From Xylocopa sonorina (taxonomy: Eukaryota; Arthropoda; Insecta; Hymenoptera; Apidae): DNA of 64,000 nucleotides. Position 1 is the first letter of the stretch. Every line of letters begins with the position of its first letter. Below the pieces are notes generated by a model. The model made no database searches. It was not told where the DNA came from and worked only from the letters and a program-made list of their open reading frames with translations. Position numbers and translations under genes: made by a program. The stretch is from the NCBI RefSeq assembly GCF_050948175.1, contig NC_135201.1, forward strand, positions 3,782,001-3,846,000, written 5' to 3'. Of this stretch, positions 11,791 to 22,370 are shown piece by piece.

Positions 11791-12152
11791 TCTCGAGCGA
11801 ACTCCCAATACTTTTAGCGATATGTAATTCCACCGGTTTGTCTGGATATTTTTAGGTAATATTGACTCACATATTCAGTTGTAGACACGTGGTGATGAAC
11901 ATCGAAATAGTTCTCACGATATATGTACATACCTTCGCCATGCAATATACTTACACGTACACGTATACACGTGCATAATATTTATTAAAATGAAAGACAA
12001 CTACACAGTACACTATAATAATTGATACATTTCAATGTATCCTTTTTAAATCATGTAACTGAAATGATTATTTGCGATTATTATAGTTACTGCGATTATG
12101 AATATGCGCATAAATAATTACAATAGTCGTAACCATTTAAGTCATGGCTTTT
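11791..12152. other. PLA2 promoter side and glutaredoxin 3' flank
   Basis: AT-rich spacer with no coding exon seen. Plus-strand TTTATT at 12153-12158 reads AATAAA on the minus strand, 102 bases past the glutaredoxin stop, and is the likely poly(A) signal of that gene. Confidence 0.5.
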
Positions 12153-12158
12153 TTTATT
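12153..12158 (-). terminator. Candidate poly(A) signal for glutaredoxin
   Basis: This AATAAA on the minus strand begins about 102 bases beyond the glutaredoxin stop codon and is the first canonical signal there. Confidence 0.5.
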
Positions 12159-12259
12159 AACTTAATATGACAAATGAACAACATAATTTGTCATCTATAG
12201 TCATCTATAGTCATATATCAACAATCATCTATAGTTACATTAAGTACAAAAGCAATAGA

Positions 12260-12989
12260 TTAAAACAATTTTTGTATTTCTCCTTTCTCATACATTTTCT
12301 TCACATCTGTACCACCTCCCAAGCAAACTCCTTTCACAAACACTCTGGGTACCGTCCTAGCACCAGTCAATTCGCCCAATATAGATTGAATATCATCCCC
12401 GTCATTTCGCTCGTCCAGCTCGATGACTGTATACTTCTTTTGCAAACTGTCGAACACCTATGGTAATATTATAAATAGTAATAACATAGTACAGGTACAT
12501 GCCATTTTATGCTACTCAGTTTCGTTAATACCTCTTTAACCATTTTACAATATGGACATTTTGTCTTGGAAAATATCACTACAGTATCAGATCCAATGAG
12601 CTGCTGAACTTGTTCCTTGGATATAGGCATCTCTGCTTCCTTCTCTCTGGAAACTAAATCCAACGTATTATATCATTGAGATTATTAGAATGACTGAACG
12701 ATGGTACCTGCATCTTAATTTCCATGCCAATTGACCATTGAAAATCAATAATTGTCTCGTTGTACTTTAATACTTTTCCATGAAATTAACGATTGCTGTT
12801 AATTTTACCACCTGTCTCATAATTTCTTTCGCCGACTTCCGAAGCCGGGCTGTTCTCGAATATTATTTTCGACATTCCACTAATGAAACCTGACGATACC
12901 GTGTACATGTTAATTTGAAATTTTCGTTTCAAAAATGAATACATGCTCGATGGGTTGGCTGATGATTTGTTCTGATACCAATTTTGCAT
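12260..12989 (-). CDS. Dithiol glutaredoxin (Grx1/Grx2 class)
   Basis: Glutathione-dependent thiol-disulfide oxidoreductase. The exons are 12989-12812, 12644-12532 and 12457-12260, giving 162 residues in one frame. Exons two and three form a full glutaredoxin fold: VVIFSKTKCPYC with the CPYC active site at residues 89-92, the cis-proline motif TVP at 132-134, and the glutathione-site motif GGGTD at 144-148. The exon 2/3 join (GAG then GTGTTC) is secure. The first join uses donor CAG/GTGGTA and acceptor CAGAG. Another acceptor two bases earlier (CAG) breaks the frame, so exon one is less certain. Its N-terminus is rich in Ser, Asn, Lys and Arg and may be a mitochondrial targeting peptide. Met28 or Met39 could start a cytosolic form (inference). 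Confidence 0.88.
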
Positions 12990-14057
12990 TTTCAGGTGTG
13001 GCGTTGTTTAAACAAAAGACTGCCGCAAGTAATCGATTCTTAATGCATAACAATCAAATACAGATTCTACTTACGTACTAATTCCCTGCTACTCACATAA
13101 TTTGCTTAAAAATGAAACCATGACATTTAATGCATGAACTGACAATATGGATACATGAATGTTACTGAAAATGTTAAAACTAATGCACTACTTATACATT
13201 TTTATATGTATATATACGTATAATACGAAAAGCCCGGTACATATGCGATGCATACAATAGTGTATACGTAACACTTACAATTATTTCAAAACTTTATACA
13301 AGGTCCGGTTTTTTGCTGTAGATATGAACACTGCATATAAAGCGGCGTTCCGTCTGTTCAAAGAAAATGTTTCCATGAAGAGCTTAAGGCTTTATATCAA
13401 CTGTTGCACGTAACATTTTTCCTCCACTCCAACTTCTAAGTATGTATTACGACATAAGGTATTCCAATCTATGATATAAAGAATTGTGGGATTTGTTACA
13501 CGCTGACTCATATAATTGATCCGCAGCTAATCAACCTTAAATAAATTGATATTTAAATTGATGCTGTCACTCATGTTCTGTTCATTTTCGATTAACATCA
13601 GTATATATAAGCATATATAAAAGGAAACGAAACTTGCATAAAAATATTTATTCAAGTTATTTACAAAGCACACACACAGTAGATACTGCTGTAATATACA
13701 ATCTTGCTTCATTGATAGAAACTGGTTTTTTTTTTATAGAGTACTATAATACATGTACACGTTGCTAAAATAATAATTTGTCCATAGAATAAATACATTA
13801 ACGAGAGGCACTTAATTGAATAACAATAAGTAATCAGTCAAATTATTGTACAGTACTGTTATTTTATAGTTCGACATAATAGACTACTTAGTGAACAATC
13901 TTCGTAGTATATGTTCAATTTTTTTTTGCCTGTATTACCTCGACGCAATTTAAAGAATATTACTGATTTAATTTTATAAAATATCACAATTTATAAAATT
14001 CAATTACCTAATATCTGTATAGAGAGATGAATTTGGACAAATGTAGACAAATTACGA
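12990..14057. other. Spacer between glutaredoxin and Integrator subunit 2
   Basis: About 1 kb of AT-rich sequence. No gene is seen. It contains the upstream region of glutaredoxin and the 3' UTR of IntS2, with a minus-strand AATAAA (TTTATT at 13647-13652) 400 bases after the IntS2 stop. Confidence 0.5.
13647..13652 (-). terminator. Candidate poly(A) signal for IntS2
   Basis: AATAAA on the minus strand in an AT-rich tail after the IntS2 stop codon. Others may exist; transcript ends would decide. Confidence 0.4.
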
Positions 14058-17000
14058 TCAATATACTTGCGATTGTAATATCGCTTTTTGCAATAACATG
14101 CAAAAAGTTTCATTGACTTCTTGACACAAAATGTCCGCGGATTTATCTCCTAACGCGGCTTGCGCAAAATTAACTCTGCCAAGTTGTAACAGCAGGCCTA
14201 TCGTATCTTCGGCCAATGGCGGAAATGCTAAACATATACGCGTTAATGCTGGTAATACAGGCATAAATAAAGTCACTCGATCTTTAGCGGATAATACGCC
14301 TAAGAGAGTAATTAAAGTATTGATGGCTAAACGGGAAACGCTTAAAGCTTTTGGTAGAGCGTATTGAATTGCAAGATGCGAAGCTAGGTCCACAGCAAAT
14401 ATCTGTTTCTCCGGTTCTGGTTGCGATAAGAGTTCAGGAATCCAATCAAGACAAATATGCATGGATGGAATACCAGTAACTGTAATGGGTAACAGCTCTC
14501 TTGGATAGCCCTTTAAATGAAGATAATAAATTATTGTTTGCAAATTGTTCACATTACTGTACCATAATAAAGAGCATCAGGGTTCGCTGTTCCTACACAT
14601 TCTTTATTACAGTAACTAATATGTAATATTTAATTTGGTTTAATTATAATATACCTGAAAGTGCACCAGTTTAGCTAACGACGGATCTGCTATGAATACT
14701 TGATGTAAATACGAACAAATAATACTTTGTATTTCTCTTAATGACCACATCTGTCCAGCTGTTTCTCTATCTTCTTCTGTCTCTAAACATGCCTCTAACA
14801 ATATTTGAACTGCTGCACTTTCTTGACCTGCCACTAATGCTGTTCTTAAATCTTCCCTCTCAGTTTCACTTGATAATTGACCGATCTTTTCTGTCAGCGG
14901 TTTATCTTGTATATGCCTGGACAACTGCGATCGGGAGGCTGCTAATGCAGCCTGCAAAATTCTAAAGATATTTATTATAAAATAACAGTTGATGATAATT
15001 AGTTAAATATTAAACGTTCAAAGACTTACACAATCTTCTTTTTACCTTAAGATAACAGACAAGATTGGAGCACATCTGAAAACTCTTGTATCGCATCTCA
15101 ATACTTGTAACGGGTCTAACACGATATTTTCTTGTGTTAAGAAAACATTTTTCACAAGAGAATTTTCTATTAACAGAGCATTTATCGATAACACCCATAA
15201 ACATCTCGGCAGAACCGTGTTTAGTCTGAGCCACACTTGCTTGTACAACTCTGGAAAATTAAAGTAAAAATACTTAGTGAGTGTTACAATCTAAAGATGT
15301 TAAAGTGTGTAGTGTAAAAGCATTATTTCTAAGGTACATTTCCTTGTACTTGCAGATTTCATTTATGAAATTGTTATTGTAAAGAAAATGCTTGGAACAG
15401 GTCTATACTCCATGTAAATCGAGAAGCAAGTGTAATTAACTATTGGCAATATTTTTTAAGATTAATGATTTTCAGAATATGAGAAGTTCAAACATTTCGT
15501 TTAAATAAAAGAGCCATTACCTTGAATATACCTAGGAACTTTTGAACTCACAGTTGCTTTGAAATAATGAATTATAACTTCAGCGTGCGGCCAAATCTCA
15601 GTTGGTTTCATTGACATTAATTGTCTTAGTAGTCTTCCCGTTCTCGAAGGACATGTTTGAATATGTGAAAATGTTTCGATAATCATGATGTCAGTTATTT
15701 TCATATCTTCGTAATTTGCGACCGTAGAGTCTATATTAATCATCTCATTGTCGAGCCAATCATCTACTAACGAAAGATGGGGAAAATGTGTCGCCAATAG
15801 TCTCAGAAGGGGCGAGAATAAGCCAGCATAATTCATTTGATCTCTTTGAACCAGTTGAAGCAAATACTTTATTGGTAACTCTGACAGAAATTCGTTCGAA
15901 TATGATTTAACTTTTCTGTCTTGCGATATGAAGGTGTGCATATTGGATAATCTGACGTCTTCGTACAGCAATAAGTAATAAAGTAATAATAATTGCGACG
16001 TGAGAGAAGGTTTTGGAATATCTATATCCATATTGTCCGTGTCAACTTGGGGGACGTTAATATTTTTCTTGAAATCGAAATTAGCACCGAAAACGCTGTT
16101 TTGAAATACCCTTCTAATTTCATCCTCTGTAATAGGTTTGTTTGTATGTTCTGATGTCTTATTATTTGTTACTAAAATTGAATTTACGTAGACCTCGACC
16201 AAAGCAGGTAGAACAGGATGCAACGGTGGCACGCTGTTGCAAATTTGTTTGTAAATCCAATTTTTAATCGGTACACGGTGTTTAGCGAACGCTCTCGACT
16301 TCAATAACTGGTGGATGCAGTGCACAGGTAAGAATCCTGGAATGTTGGCGTTTAAGTTAGCCGTTACTGGTACCTTCACGGCATGAGATGTGACCACCTG
16401 TTCCGTAAATATATCTTGCATAAAAATTTGCTTCATTCTAGTTAGGTTGTTCGGTCTAATAGGTATCTTCATACCCAACGTTGCGCACACCAGCTCGCAG
16501 ATAGCCGACAATTGATTGCTATGAAAGTGGATTGCCATTAAAAGTAACATTTCTCCGAAGCTCGCTGTCACGCCACTGGCACTCTCGAAGTAGGCTTCCT
16601 CGCGTACGAGCCACTGCACCCACTCTATACTTCTTTTCTCGAGATTGTGATGACCTATTAACGAGGAACACGCGATAAGCATACAGAGACCTAACGAGAC
16701 GAATCTCACACCAGCTGGCGATGGGGGTGGATGTGATGTCAATAGTTGTACTATCATTGCGACTTCATCATCTTGAAACTTAATACCTCCGATTCCTCTT
16801 AACGCGCAATATAAGCGTAACAATGCGCTTGCCTGAACGACTTGACTTTCCGGCAATTGGCCCGCATTCTGAGAAGTGGTCGCCTGCAATCGCTTGAGCA
16901 GTTCTTCCCGTAGAGATTGTAACGCGGTATGCGATTCCCATTTACGTTTTTGGCCGTTTCTAATGAACATTGCGATCCACGTTCTTACTTGTTGATCGCT

Positions 17001-17983
17001 ACCAAGTAACAATCCCGACACGAACGCGACTATGTCGCTTTCCGCTAAAGTGTTATTCATATTTTCGTGTTCCAAGCTCAGTGTGATCGCCAAAGCGGGC
17101 ATCCTGCAAAGTTCTACACACTTGGCTCTTACCGCCAGTGCTTGGCTTGGGTTCATTTGACACAGCATTGTTAGAGCTAACGTTCTAATTCTACCCAATG
17201 CTGATTCCTCTTGCCTTTCGCCGTTTGCGATTAAATGCGCGCAAACCTCGGAGAAACTGTCAGGAATGTTAGCAACTATCCAACAAATTATTTCCGGACC
17301 GTACTTAACGTGCAACAATGTTTCTGCGATATCCAATATCGATAGTACTGTTGGTAATTCAGATAGAGCTACGCAAATAACGTAACTAATTTCTTCCATA
17401 TATACAGCATTATCAAACAGATCAGACTGTTTAATCTGAAATTCTTGGTTTTTCTGTTGTTCCTGTATCTGCGACGCTATATATAACAATTCACTGAGGA
17501 CCAATCTTATCCTTCTGGTAGATTCGCTGCGTTCAAATTCTAAGGCAAGGCCGCTTTGCAATGACTGCGTGAGTACACTGTCCCTTTGCAAACTTCCCAT
17601 TTTTTGTCTGAAATGGCAATTTATATATATTTTTAAACTGCTTGTAACATTAATGCTTACAAGTAAAGTCAGAAAATCAACGTAAACAATAAAACAAACC
17701 TCAATTGTTGTTCCTTTCGGACATCTGTTTCCAATGCGTGAAAATCAATTGAGAGCAGTGCGATTATCGAGTTGACCGATTCGATTCCAGATAAAATTGT
17801 CAGAACCTGCTTCCTCTGCTCCACGCACTCTTTCGTCACATCTAATGGAGATATCAGGCTCATTCGAACCAAGCATGGTAAAATCGGTCGAATTTCTTTG
17901 TGAGAACACATAGCTAATACTGGTATATCTACATTCTGTATCGCAGTGAAAACCTGCGGTGATACACGTGTATTTTCTTGCAT
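14058..17983 (-). CDS. IntS2: Integrator complex subunit 2
   Basis: Large helical-repeat scaffold subunit of the nuclear Integrator complex, which cleaves snRNA 3' ends and attenuates RNA polymerase II transcription. Five minus-strand exons keep one frame: 17983-17700, 17607-15521, 15250-15046, 14961-14655 and 14510-14058. They give 1111 residues, slightly shorter than the vertebrate protein (about 1200). Diagnostic stretches are CLVRMSLISP and VNSIIALLSIDFHALETD near the N-terminus, NGERQEES, VSGLLLGSDQQVRTW, TPAGVRFVSL-like SPAGVRFVSLGLCML, EEAYFESASGVTASFGEMLL, EIFTEQVV(T) and, at the end, GIPSMHICLDWIPELLSQPE. The exon 4 acceptor is the CTTTAG before AATTTTGCAG; using the later GCAG breaks the frame. 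No defects are seen. Identification rests on remembered family sequence and is firm. Confidence 0.95.
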
Positions 17984-18939
17984 GATTGTTACTTGCTATT
18001 TACCAGCGCGTCAAATTAATCGAACGAAATATCCAACCACAAATCACAATATATCGACATATTAAAATCACGTCTGTATATTTTGCGCGCAAAATATTTC
18101 TGAATTTTTATTTGAACTTTGAGGTTAAGTTTCAGCTACCAAAAAACATTACTTCGCTTAACTTTGGTTAGGTTAAGAAGTGTAAGGGCATATTTTAAGG
18201 CCATCCACACGTCTGCTCGGGACTGCAATTTGCATGAGTAAGTCCACTCTATCCACCGTTATTTAAATTCGTAATGATATACGCACGTGGTTGTTTAGTT
18301 GCTGAGAAACTGATTTGAATGCGACCAGCATCAATGAAGCTTGTGTTACAAGTAGGAAAACCTTCTTTTTCCTTATCTCCTTAAACATGTGAGTTTTTGT
18401 ATAAATTGTCTTGGAGATTCTATCACAGTATACTGTGATTCTATCATCTTTCTTACTGAAGAAGCGACTGTATTCAATGAAATATACCGCTAACACGAAA
18501 CGACACAGTTAGAGGCATATTTAATTGCAACAGTGTGGTTGCGATAATGTAATTATACAGTATCACACGATGTGATTTAATTGCTGATATTATAACTTGA
18601 CATTCCTTTTTAGTAATTCTGTTTCTGATTAGTCTCATTTTTTTATTTGTCCGAGATTCTACAGAGAATACGCAATATTCCCATCTGTGATACGAAGTTC
18701 TATGCCGCTGATCTCAACGCTGGACGCGCAATCGATTGTAAGCAATCGATTCATTTGAATTTGAATTATAATTAAATTTCTTTCGATTTAAATATTGATA
18801 ATAAATATAATATAGAAACAAAGATATAAGGTTATACTTGTTCTTATTATTTTTTATAATCTAACTCTATAATAGTTTTATTGTAATTAACTGTATATTT
18901 TAGTAGTTTTAACGTAATTTATTTTATATTTCCCTTTTT
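17984..18939. other. IntS2 upstream region
   Basis: Promoter-side sequence of IntS2 with a partly palindromic stretch of GGTTAAG-type motifs (18122-18178). Short open frames here, such as that ending at 18263, lack splice support and resemble nothing I recognise. Confidence 0.4.
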
Positions 18940-19300
18940 AAAGAGAGAGAAAGAAATTCTAAGAAAAAGTGAGACAAATGATGCTGACCCTACTTTAGAA
19001 CCCCTGGCGCCATCTCTGTGAAAAGTGCTCAAACTAGTCAACAAGAAGTAAACTACTTAAGAACTATTAGCGCCATCTCTGCAGAAAGTAGTGAAACTAA
19101 TGCCCGACTAGTTTCAGGGCTTCTCCAACAGATGGCGCTAGTAGTTCTTCAGTAGTTTACTTCGCTGTCGATAATTATGTGCGACCAGTTTGAGCAGTTT
19201 TCACAGAGATGGCGCCAGGGGTTCTACAGTAGGGTTAGTAACATCTGTCTCACTATTTCTTATAGGATCTTTCTCTCTCGTACCTCTAAAGCGGGAAATA
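18940..19300. mobile_element. Palindromic core element, copy 2
   Basis: A stand-alone copy of the core at 10300-10690. The arms fold from AGAGAGAGAAAGAAATTC at the left to TTTCTCTCTCGTACCTCT at the right, about a centre near 19105. Four AGATGGCGC/GCGCCATCT motifs are intact: 19007-19015, 19070-19078, 19130-19138 and 19207-19215. The flanking MITEs of the first copy are absent. An AT run (about 19300-19324) adjoins its right edge. Confidence 0.82.
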
Positions 19301-19379
19301 TAATATATATATATATATATATATAAATAATGTATATTATAAATAATGAATACTATGTATTTGTGCAATTTGAGACTTT

Positions 19380-19562
19380 GTGCAGGAACTGGATCTCTCT
19401 GGAATACGACAAATTAAAGCAGCTGATGTTAAAATTACAGCGAGGAAAATTAAGAATTCACGAAGTGGCGACCATCAACTTCACAAGTGGGACAAGGAGC
19501 TTTCAAGAATGATTTATGTACTATCAATATTATGTACCATTTTCATACATTTTATAGTCTAA
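19380..19562 (+). other. Orphan exon-like frame, status unknown
   Basis: After a plausible acceptor (TTTGTGCAG at 19377-19385) an open frame runs about 58 residues (ELDLSGIRQIKAADVKITAR, then a Lys-rich part and a hydrophobic end) to a stop at 19560-19562. I recognise no family. It has no partner exon in the window and an AATAAA at 19893-19898 follows. It could be a terminal exon, a decayed repeat or chance. Confidence 0.2.
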
Positions 19563-19622
19563 ATAGATTTATGATAGTAGCTTGTAACATTTAACTTATA
19601 AGAGCAATTTTGTACATTTCTA

Positions 19623-19730
19623 TTATAAATTAACATAAGTTATAGTGGTGTAAGATGTATTGTACATTTGTACTACAAGTTAACATAAGTTATAGTGCCA
19701 TAAGATGTATTGTAAATGAGTTCATAACAA
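19623..19730 (+). repeat. 50-bp tandem duplication
   Basis: The block TAACATAAGTTATAGT is found at 19631 and again at 19681, followed in both by TAAGATGTATTGTA, a period of 50 bases. A more degenerate relative (ATAAGTCTTAGATATAAGG) lies near 19784. AT-rich, non-coding. Confidence 0.75.
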
Positions 19731-20013
19731 CAATGTATAATAATTAGATTGTAAGTGCATTTTACGTGCTTTTATTATAAGCTACATAAGTCTTAGATAT
19801 AAGGTATACTGTCATGATGGATTTATAACAATAATACTATAATAATTAGCTTGTAAAAGAGTTCTGTAACTTGTAAATCATTAAAAAGACTCAATAAATG
19901 TTTAATTATTTTTAATTAAGTGTTCAATCATTTGACAACCTGTCCAGTAATCCTAAAAATAACCTTAACATCAATTAAATGACATATAGTTTTGAAAAAT
20001 GAAGATTTCTGAA

Positions 20014-21676
20014 ATTTGATACAATCCTAAAGTCAGGGTTTTACTGGGGAAATAGTTTGAAAATTGGCGATTCCTGGAAAATGACGTCACTTCCTAGGGA
20101 TCGCCAGAATTCTTGGAATTATCGATGACGTCATTTCCAAGAAGTGGCACGTTCGAATACCTCCTCACATGTTATGTTCTCCTGATACAAAGTACGATTT
20201 TCGGGTTTGCGATTGAAAAATTGAAAATGTATTAGGAGAATATAAGTAGTGAGGAGGTATGCGTGCCACTTCTAGGAAAATGACGTCACTTCCAAGAATC
20301 GCCGAAATTCCAGGAATTCTCGATGACGTCATTTCCAAGAAGTGGCGAAACTCGGATACCTCCTATGACGTCATGTTCTCCTGATACAAAGTCGGATTTT
20401 CAAGATTTTGTTCGAAAAATTGGAAATGTATCAGGAGAACATAAGTAGTGAGGAGGTATGCGTGCCACTTCTAGGAAAATGACGTCACTTCCAAGAATCG
20501 CCGAAATTCCAGGCATTCTCGATGACGTCATTTCCAAGAAGTGGCGAAACTCGGATACCTCCTATGACGTCATGTTCTCCTGATACAAAGTCGGATTTTC
20601 AAGATTTTGTTCGAAAAATTGGAAATGTATCAGGAGAACATAAGTAGTGAGGAGGTATACGTGCCACTTCTAGGAAAATGACGTCACTTCCAAGAATCGC
20701 CGAAATTCCAGGAATTCGCGATGACGTCATTTCCAAGAAGTGGCAAAACTCGGATACCTCCTATGACGTCATGTTCTCCTGATACAAAGTCGAATTTTCA
20801 AGATTTTGTTCGAAAAATTGGAAATGTATCAGGAGAACATAAGTAGTGAGGAGGTATGCGTGCCACTTCCAGGAAAATGACGTCACTTCCAAGAATCGCC
20901 GAAATTCCTGGAATTCTCGATGACGTCATTTCCAAGAACTGGCACTATTCGGATACCTCCTATGACGTCATGTTCTCCTGATACAAAGTCGGATTTTCAA
21001 GATTTTGTTCGAAAAATTGGAAATGTATCAGGAGAACATAAGTAGTGAGGAGGTATGCGTGCCACTTCCAGGAAAATGACGTCACTTCCAAGAATCGCCG
21101 AAATTCCAGGAATTCTCGATGACGTCATTTCCAAGAAGTGGCGAAACTCGGATACCTCCTATGACGTCATGTTCTCCTGATACAAAGTCGGATTTTCAAG
21201 ATTTTGTTCGAAAAATCGGCAATGTATCAGGAGAACATGACGTCATAGGAGGTATCCGAGTTTTGCCACTTCTTGGAAATGACGTCATCGAGAATTCCAG
21301 GAATTTCGGCGATTCTTGGAAGTGACGTCATTTTCCTAGAAGTGGCACGCGTACCTCCTCACTACTTATGTTCTCCTGATACATTTCCGATTTTTCGAAC
21401 AAAATCTTGAAAATCCGACTTTGTATCAGGAGAACATAACATGTGAGGAGGTATCCCAAAGTGCCACTTCTTGGAAATGACGTCATCAAGAATTCCAAGA
21501 ATTTCGGCGATTCCTAGAAATGACGTCATTTTCCTGGCATCCTCAGTTTTCGGACTTTCATTCATGAAAAACCCCGATTTTGGGACTTTGTATCAGGAGA
21601 ACATAACATGTGAGGAGGTATTCTATCGTGCTACTTCTTGGAAATGACGTCATTGATTTTTCCAGGAATTTCGGCG
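20014..21676. repeat. 199-bp CRE-rich satellite with internal inversion
   Basis: Tandem units recur every 199 bases. The anchor CGATGACGTC begins at 20321, 20520, 20719, 20918 and 21117, with a divergent unit before. Near 21215 the array switches strand, and about two further units run as reverse complements to about 21655. Each unit holds three TGACGTCA octamers, a TCTCCTGATACAAAGTC block and its inverted partner GTATCAGGAGAAC. I count about 23 TGACGTCA sites in 1.6 kb. Adjacent unit identity is very high, so homogenisation is recent. There is no coding capacity. Confidence 0.92.
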
Positions 21677-22046
21677 GTAAATAATCAATTTTAATTTAAT
21701 GTATCATCGTACTTTAAAAAATGACGGGGGGAAAACTTGGATAGAGGGTTGAGGTAGAGTTAAATGATAAAACTTGTTTAACTACACTTGACTAATTAAT
21801 TTATTCAGTATAATTAATACAATTTACATGCAATTACAATTAAACTATAACTTTTATGATCGATACACTTATAGTGCAATATTTCTTAAAGTATTAACGC
21901 AGATACGCTCGCAGTACAATATTTCTTATAACGATGCTGGATTTACATATAATACAGTATATCTCGCATTAATTAGCACGAGAGTAACATTCAGTAATTA
22001 GAAAATTCAAATTGGTATACCATCCCTCTAATTAGGGTTCAAATTA

Positions 22047-22160
22047 ATTGCATACAGTTATCGACAGCAAATTACACCAGTCGCGCCATCTCTTAGAGGA
22101 ACGCTGAAACTATTTCAACAATAGCTTGAGCAGTCTCCGCGCAGATGGCGCCACGAGTCG
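22047..22160. mobile_element. Fragment of the palindromic core element
   Basis: A short diverged relative of the core at 10300-10690. It starts TTATCGACAGC, carries GCGCCATCT at 22083-22091, AACGCTGAAACTA in the middle and AGATGGCGC at 22143-22151. The two motifs face each other across a 51-base spacer. It ends about 210 bases upstream of the WBP1-like start codon. Confidence 0.7.
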
Positions 22161-22370
22161 ATTTTCAATTTGCATAGCCTGTCGTTCCGTGTGTTGGCAG
22201 CTCTGTTCCCGATGACGTCATTGTAGAGTTCCGAAATTGAAATCAATAAGCGGTGTGCAATGTTGTGTGCACATGACAGTCGGAGCGAAATGGTGATTAT
22301 GTCAAAACAATCCTGTAGAGCGTACCGTTCTTGCCAGTTGGAGACGATGGTGTAAACGCTCCTCGAGAAG

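Noticed and set aside
14951..14961. GCAG at 14951-14954 region as IntS2 exon 4 acceptor
   Set aside because: It breaks the reading frame, while the CTTTAG ten bases earlier keeps it and gives the expected family sequence.
20279..21200. CRISPR-like array
   Set aside because: Units are contiguous with a 199-base period and no unique spacers, and the setting is a eukaryotic genome; it is a satellite.
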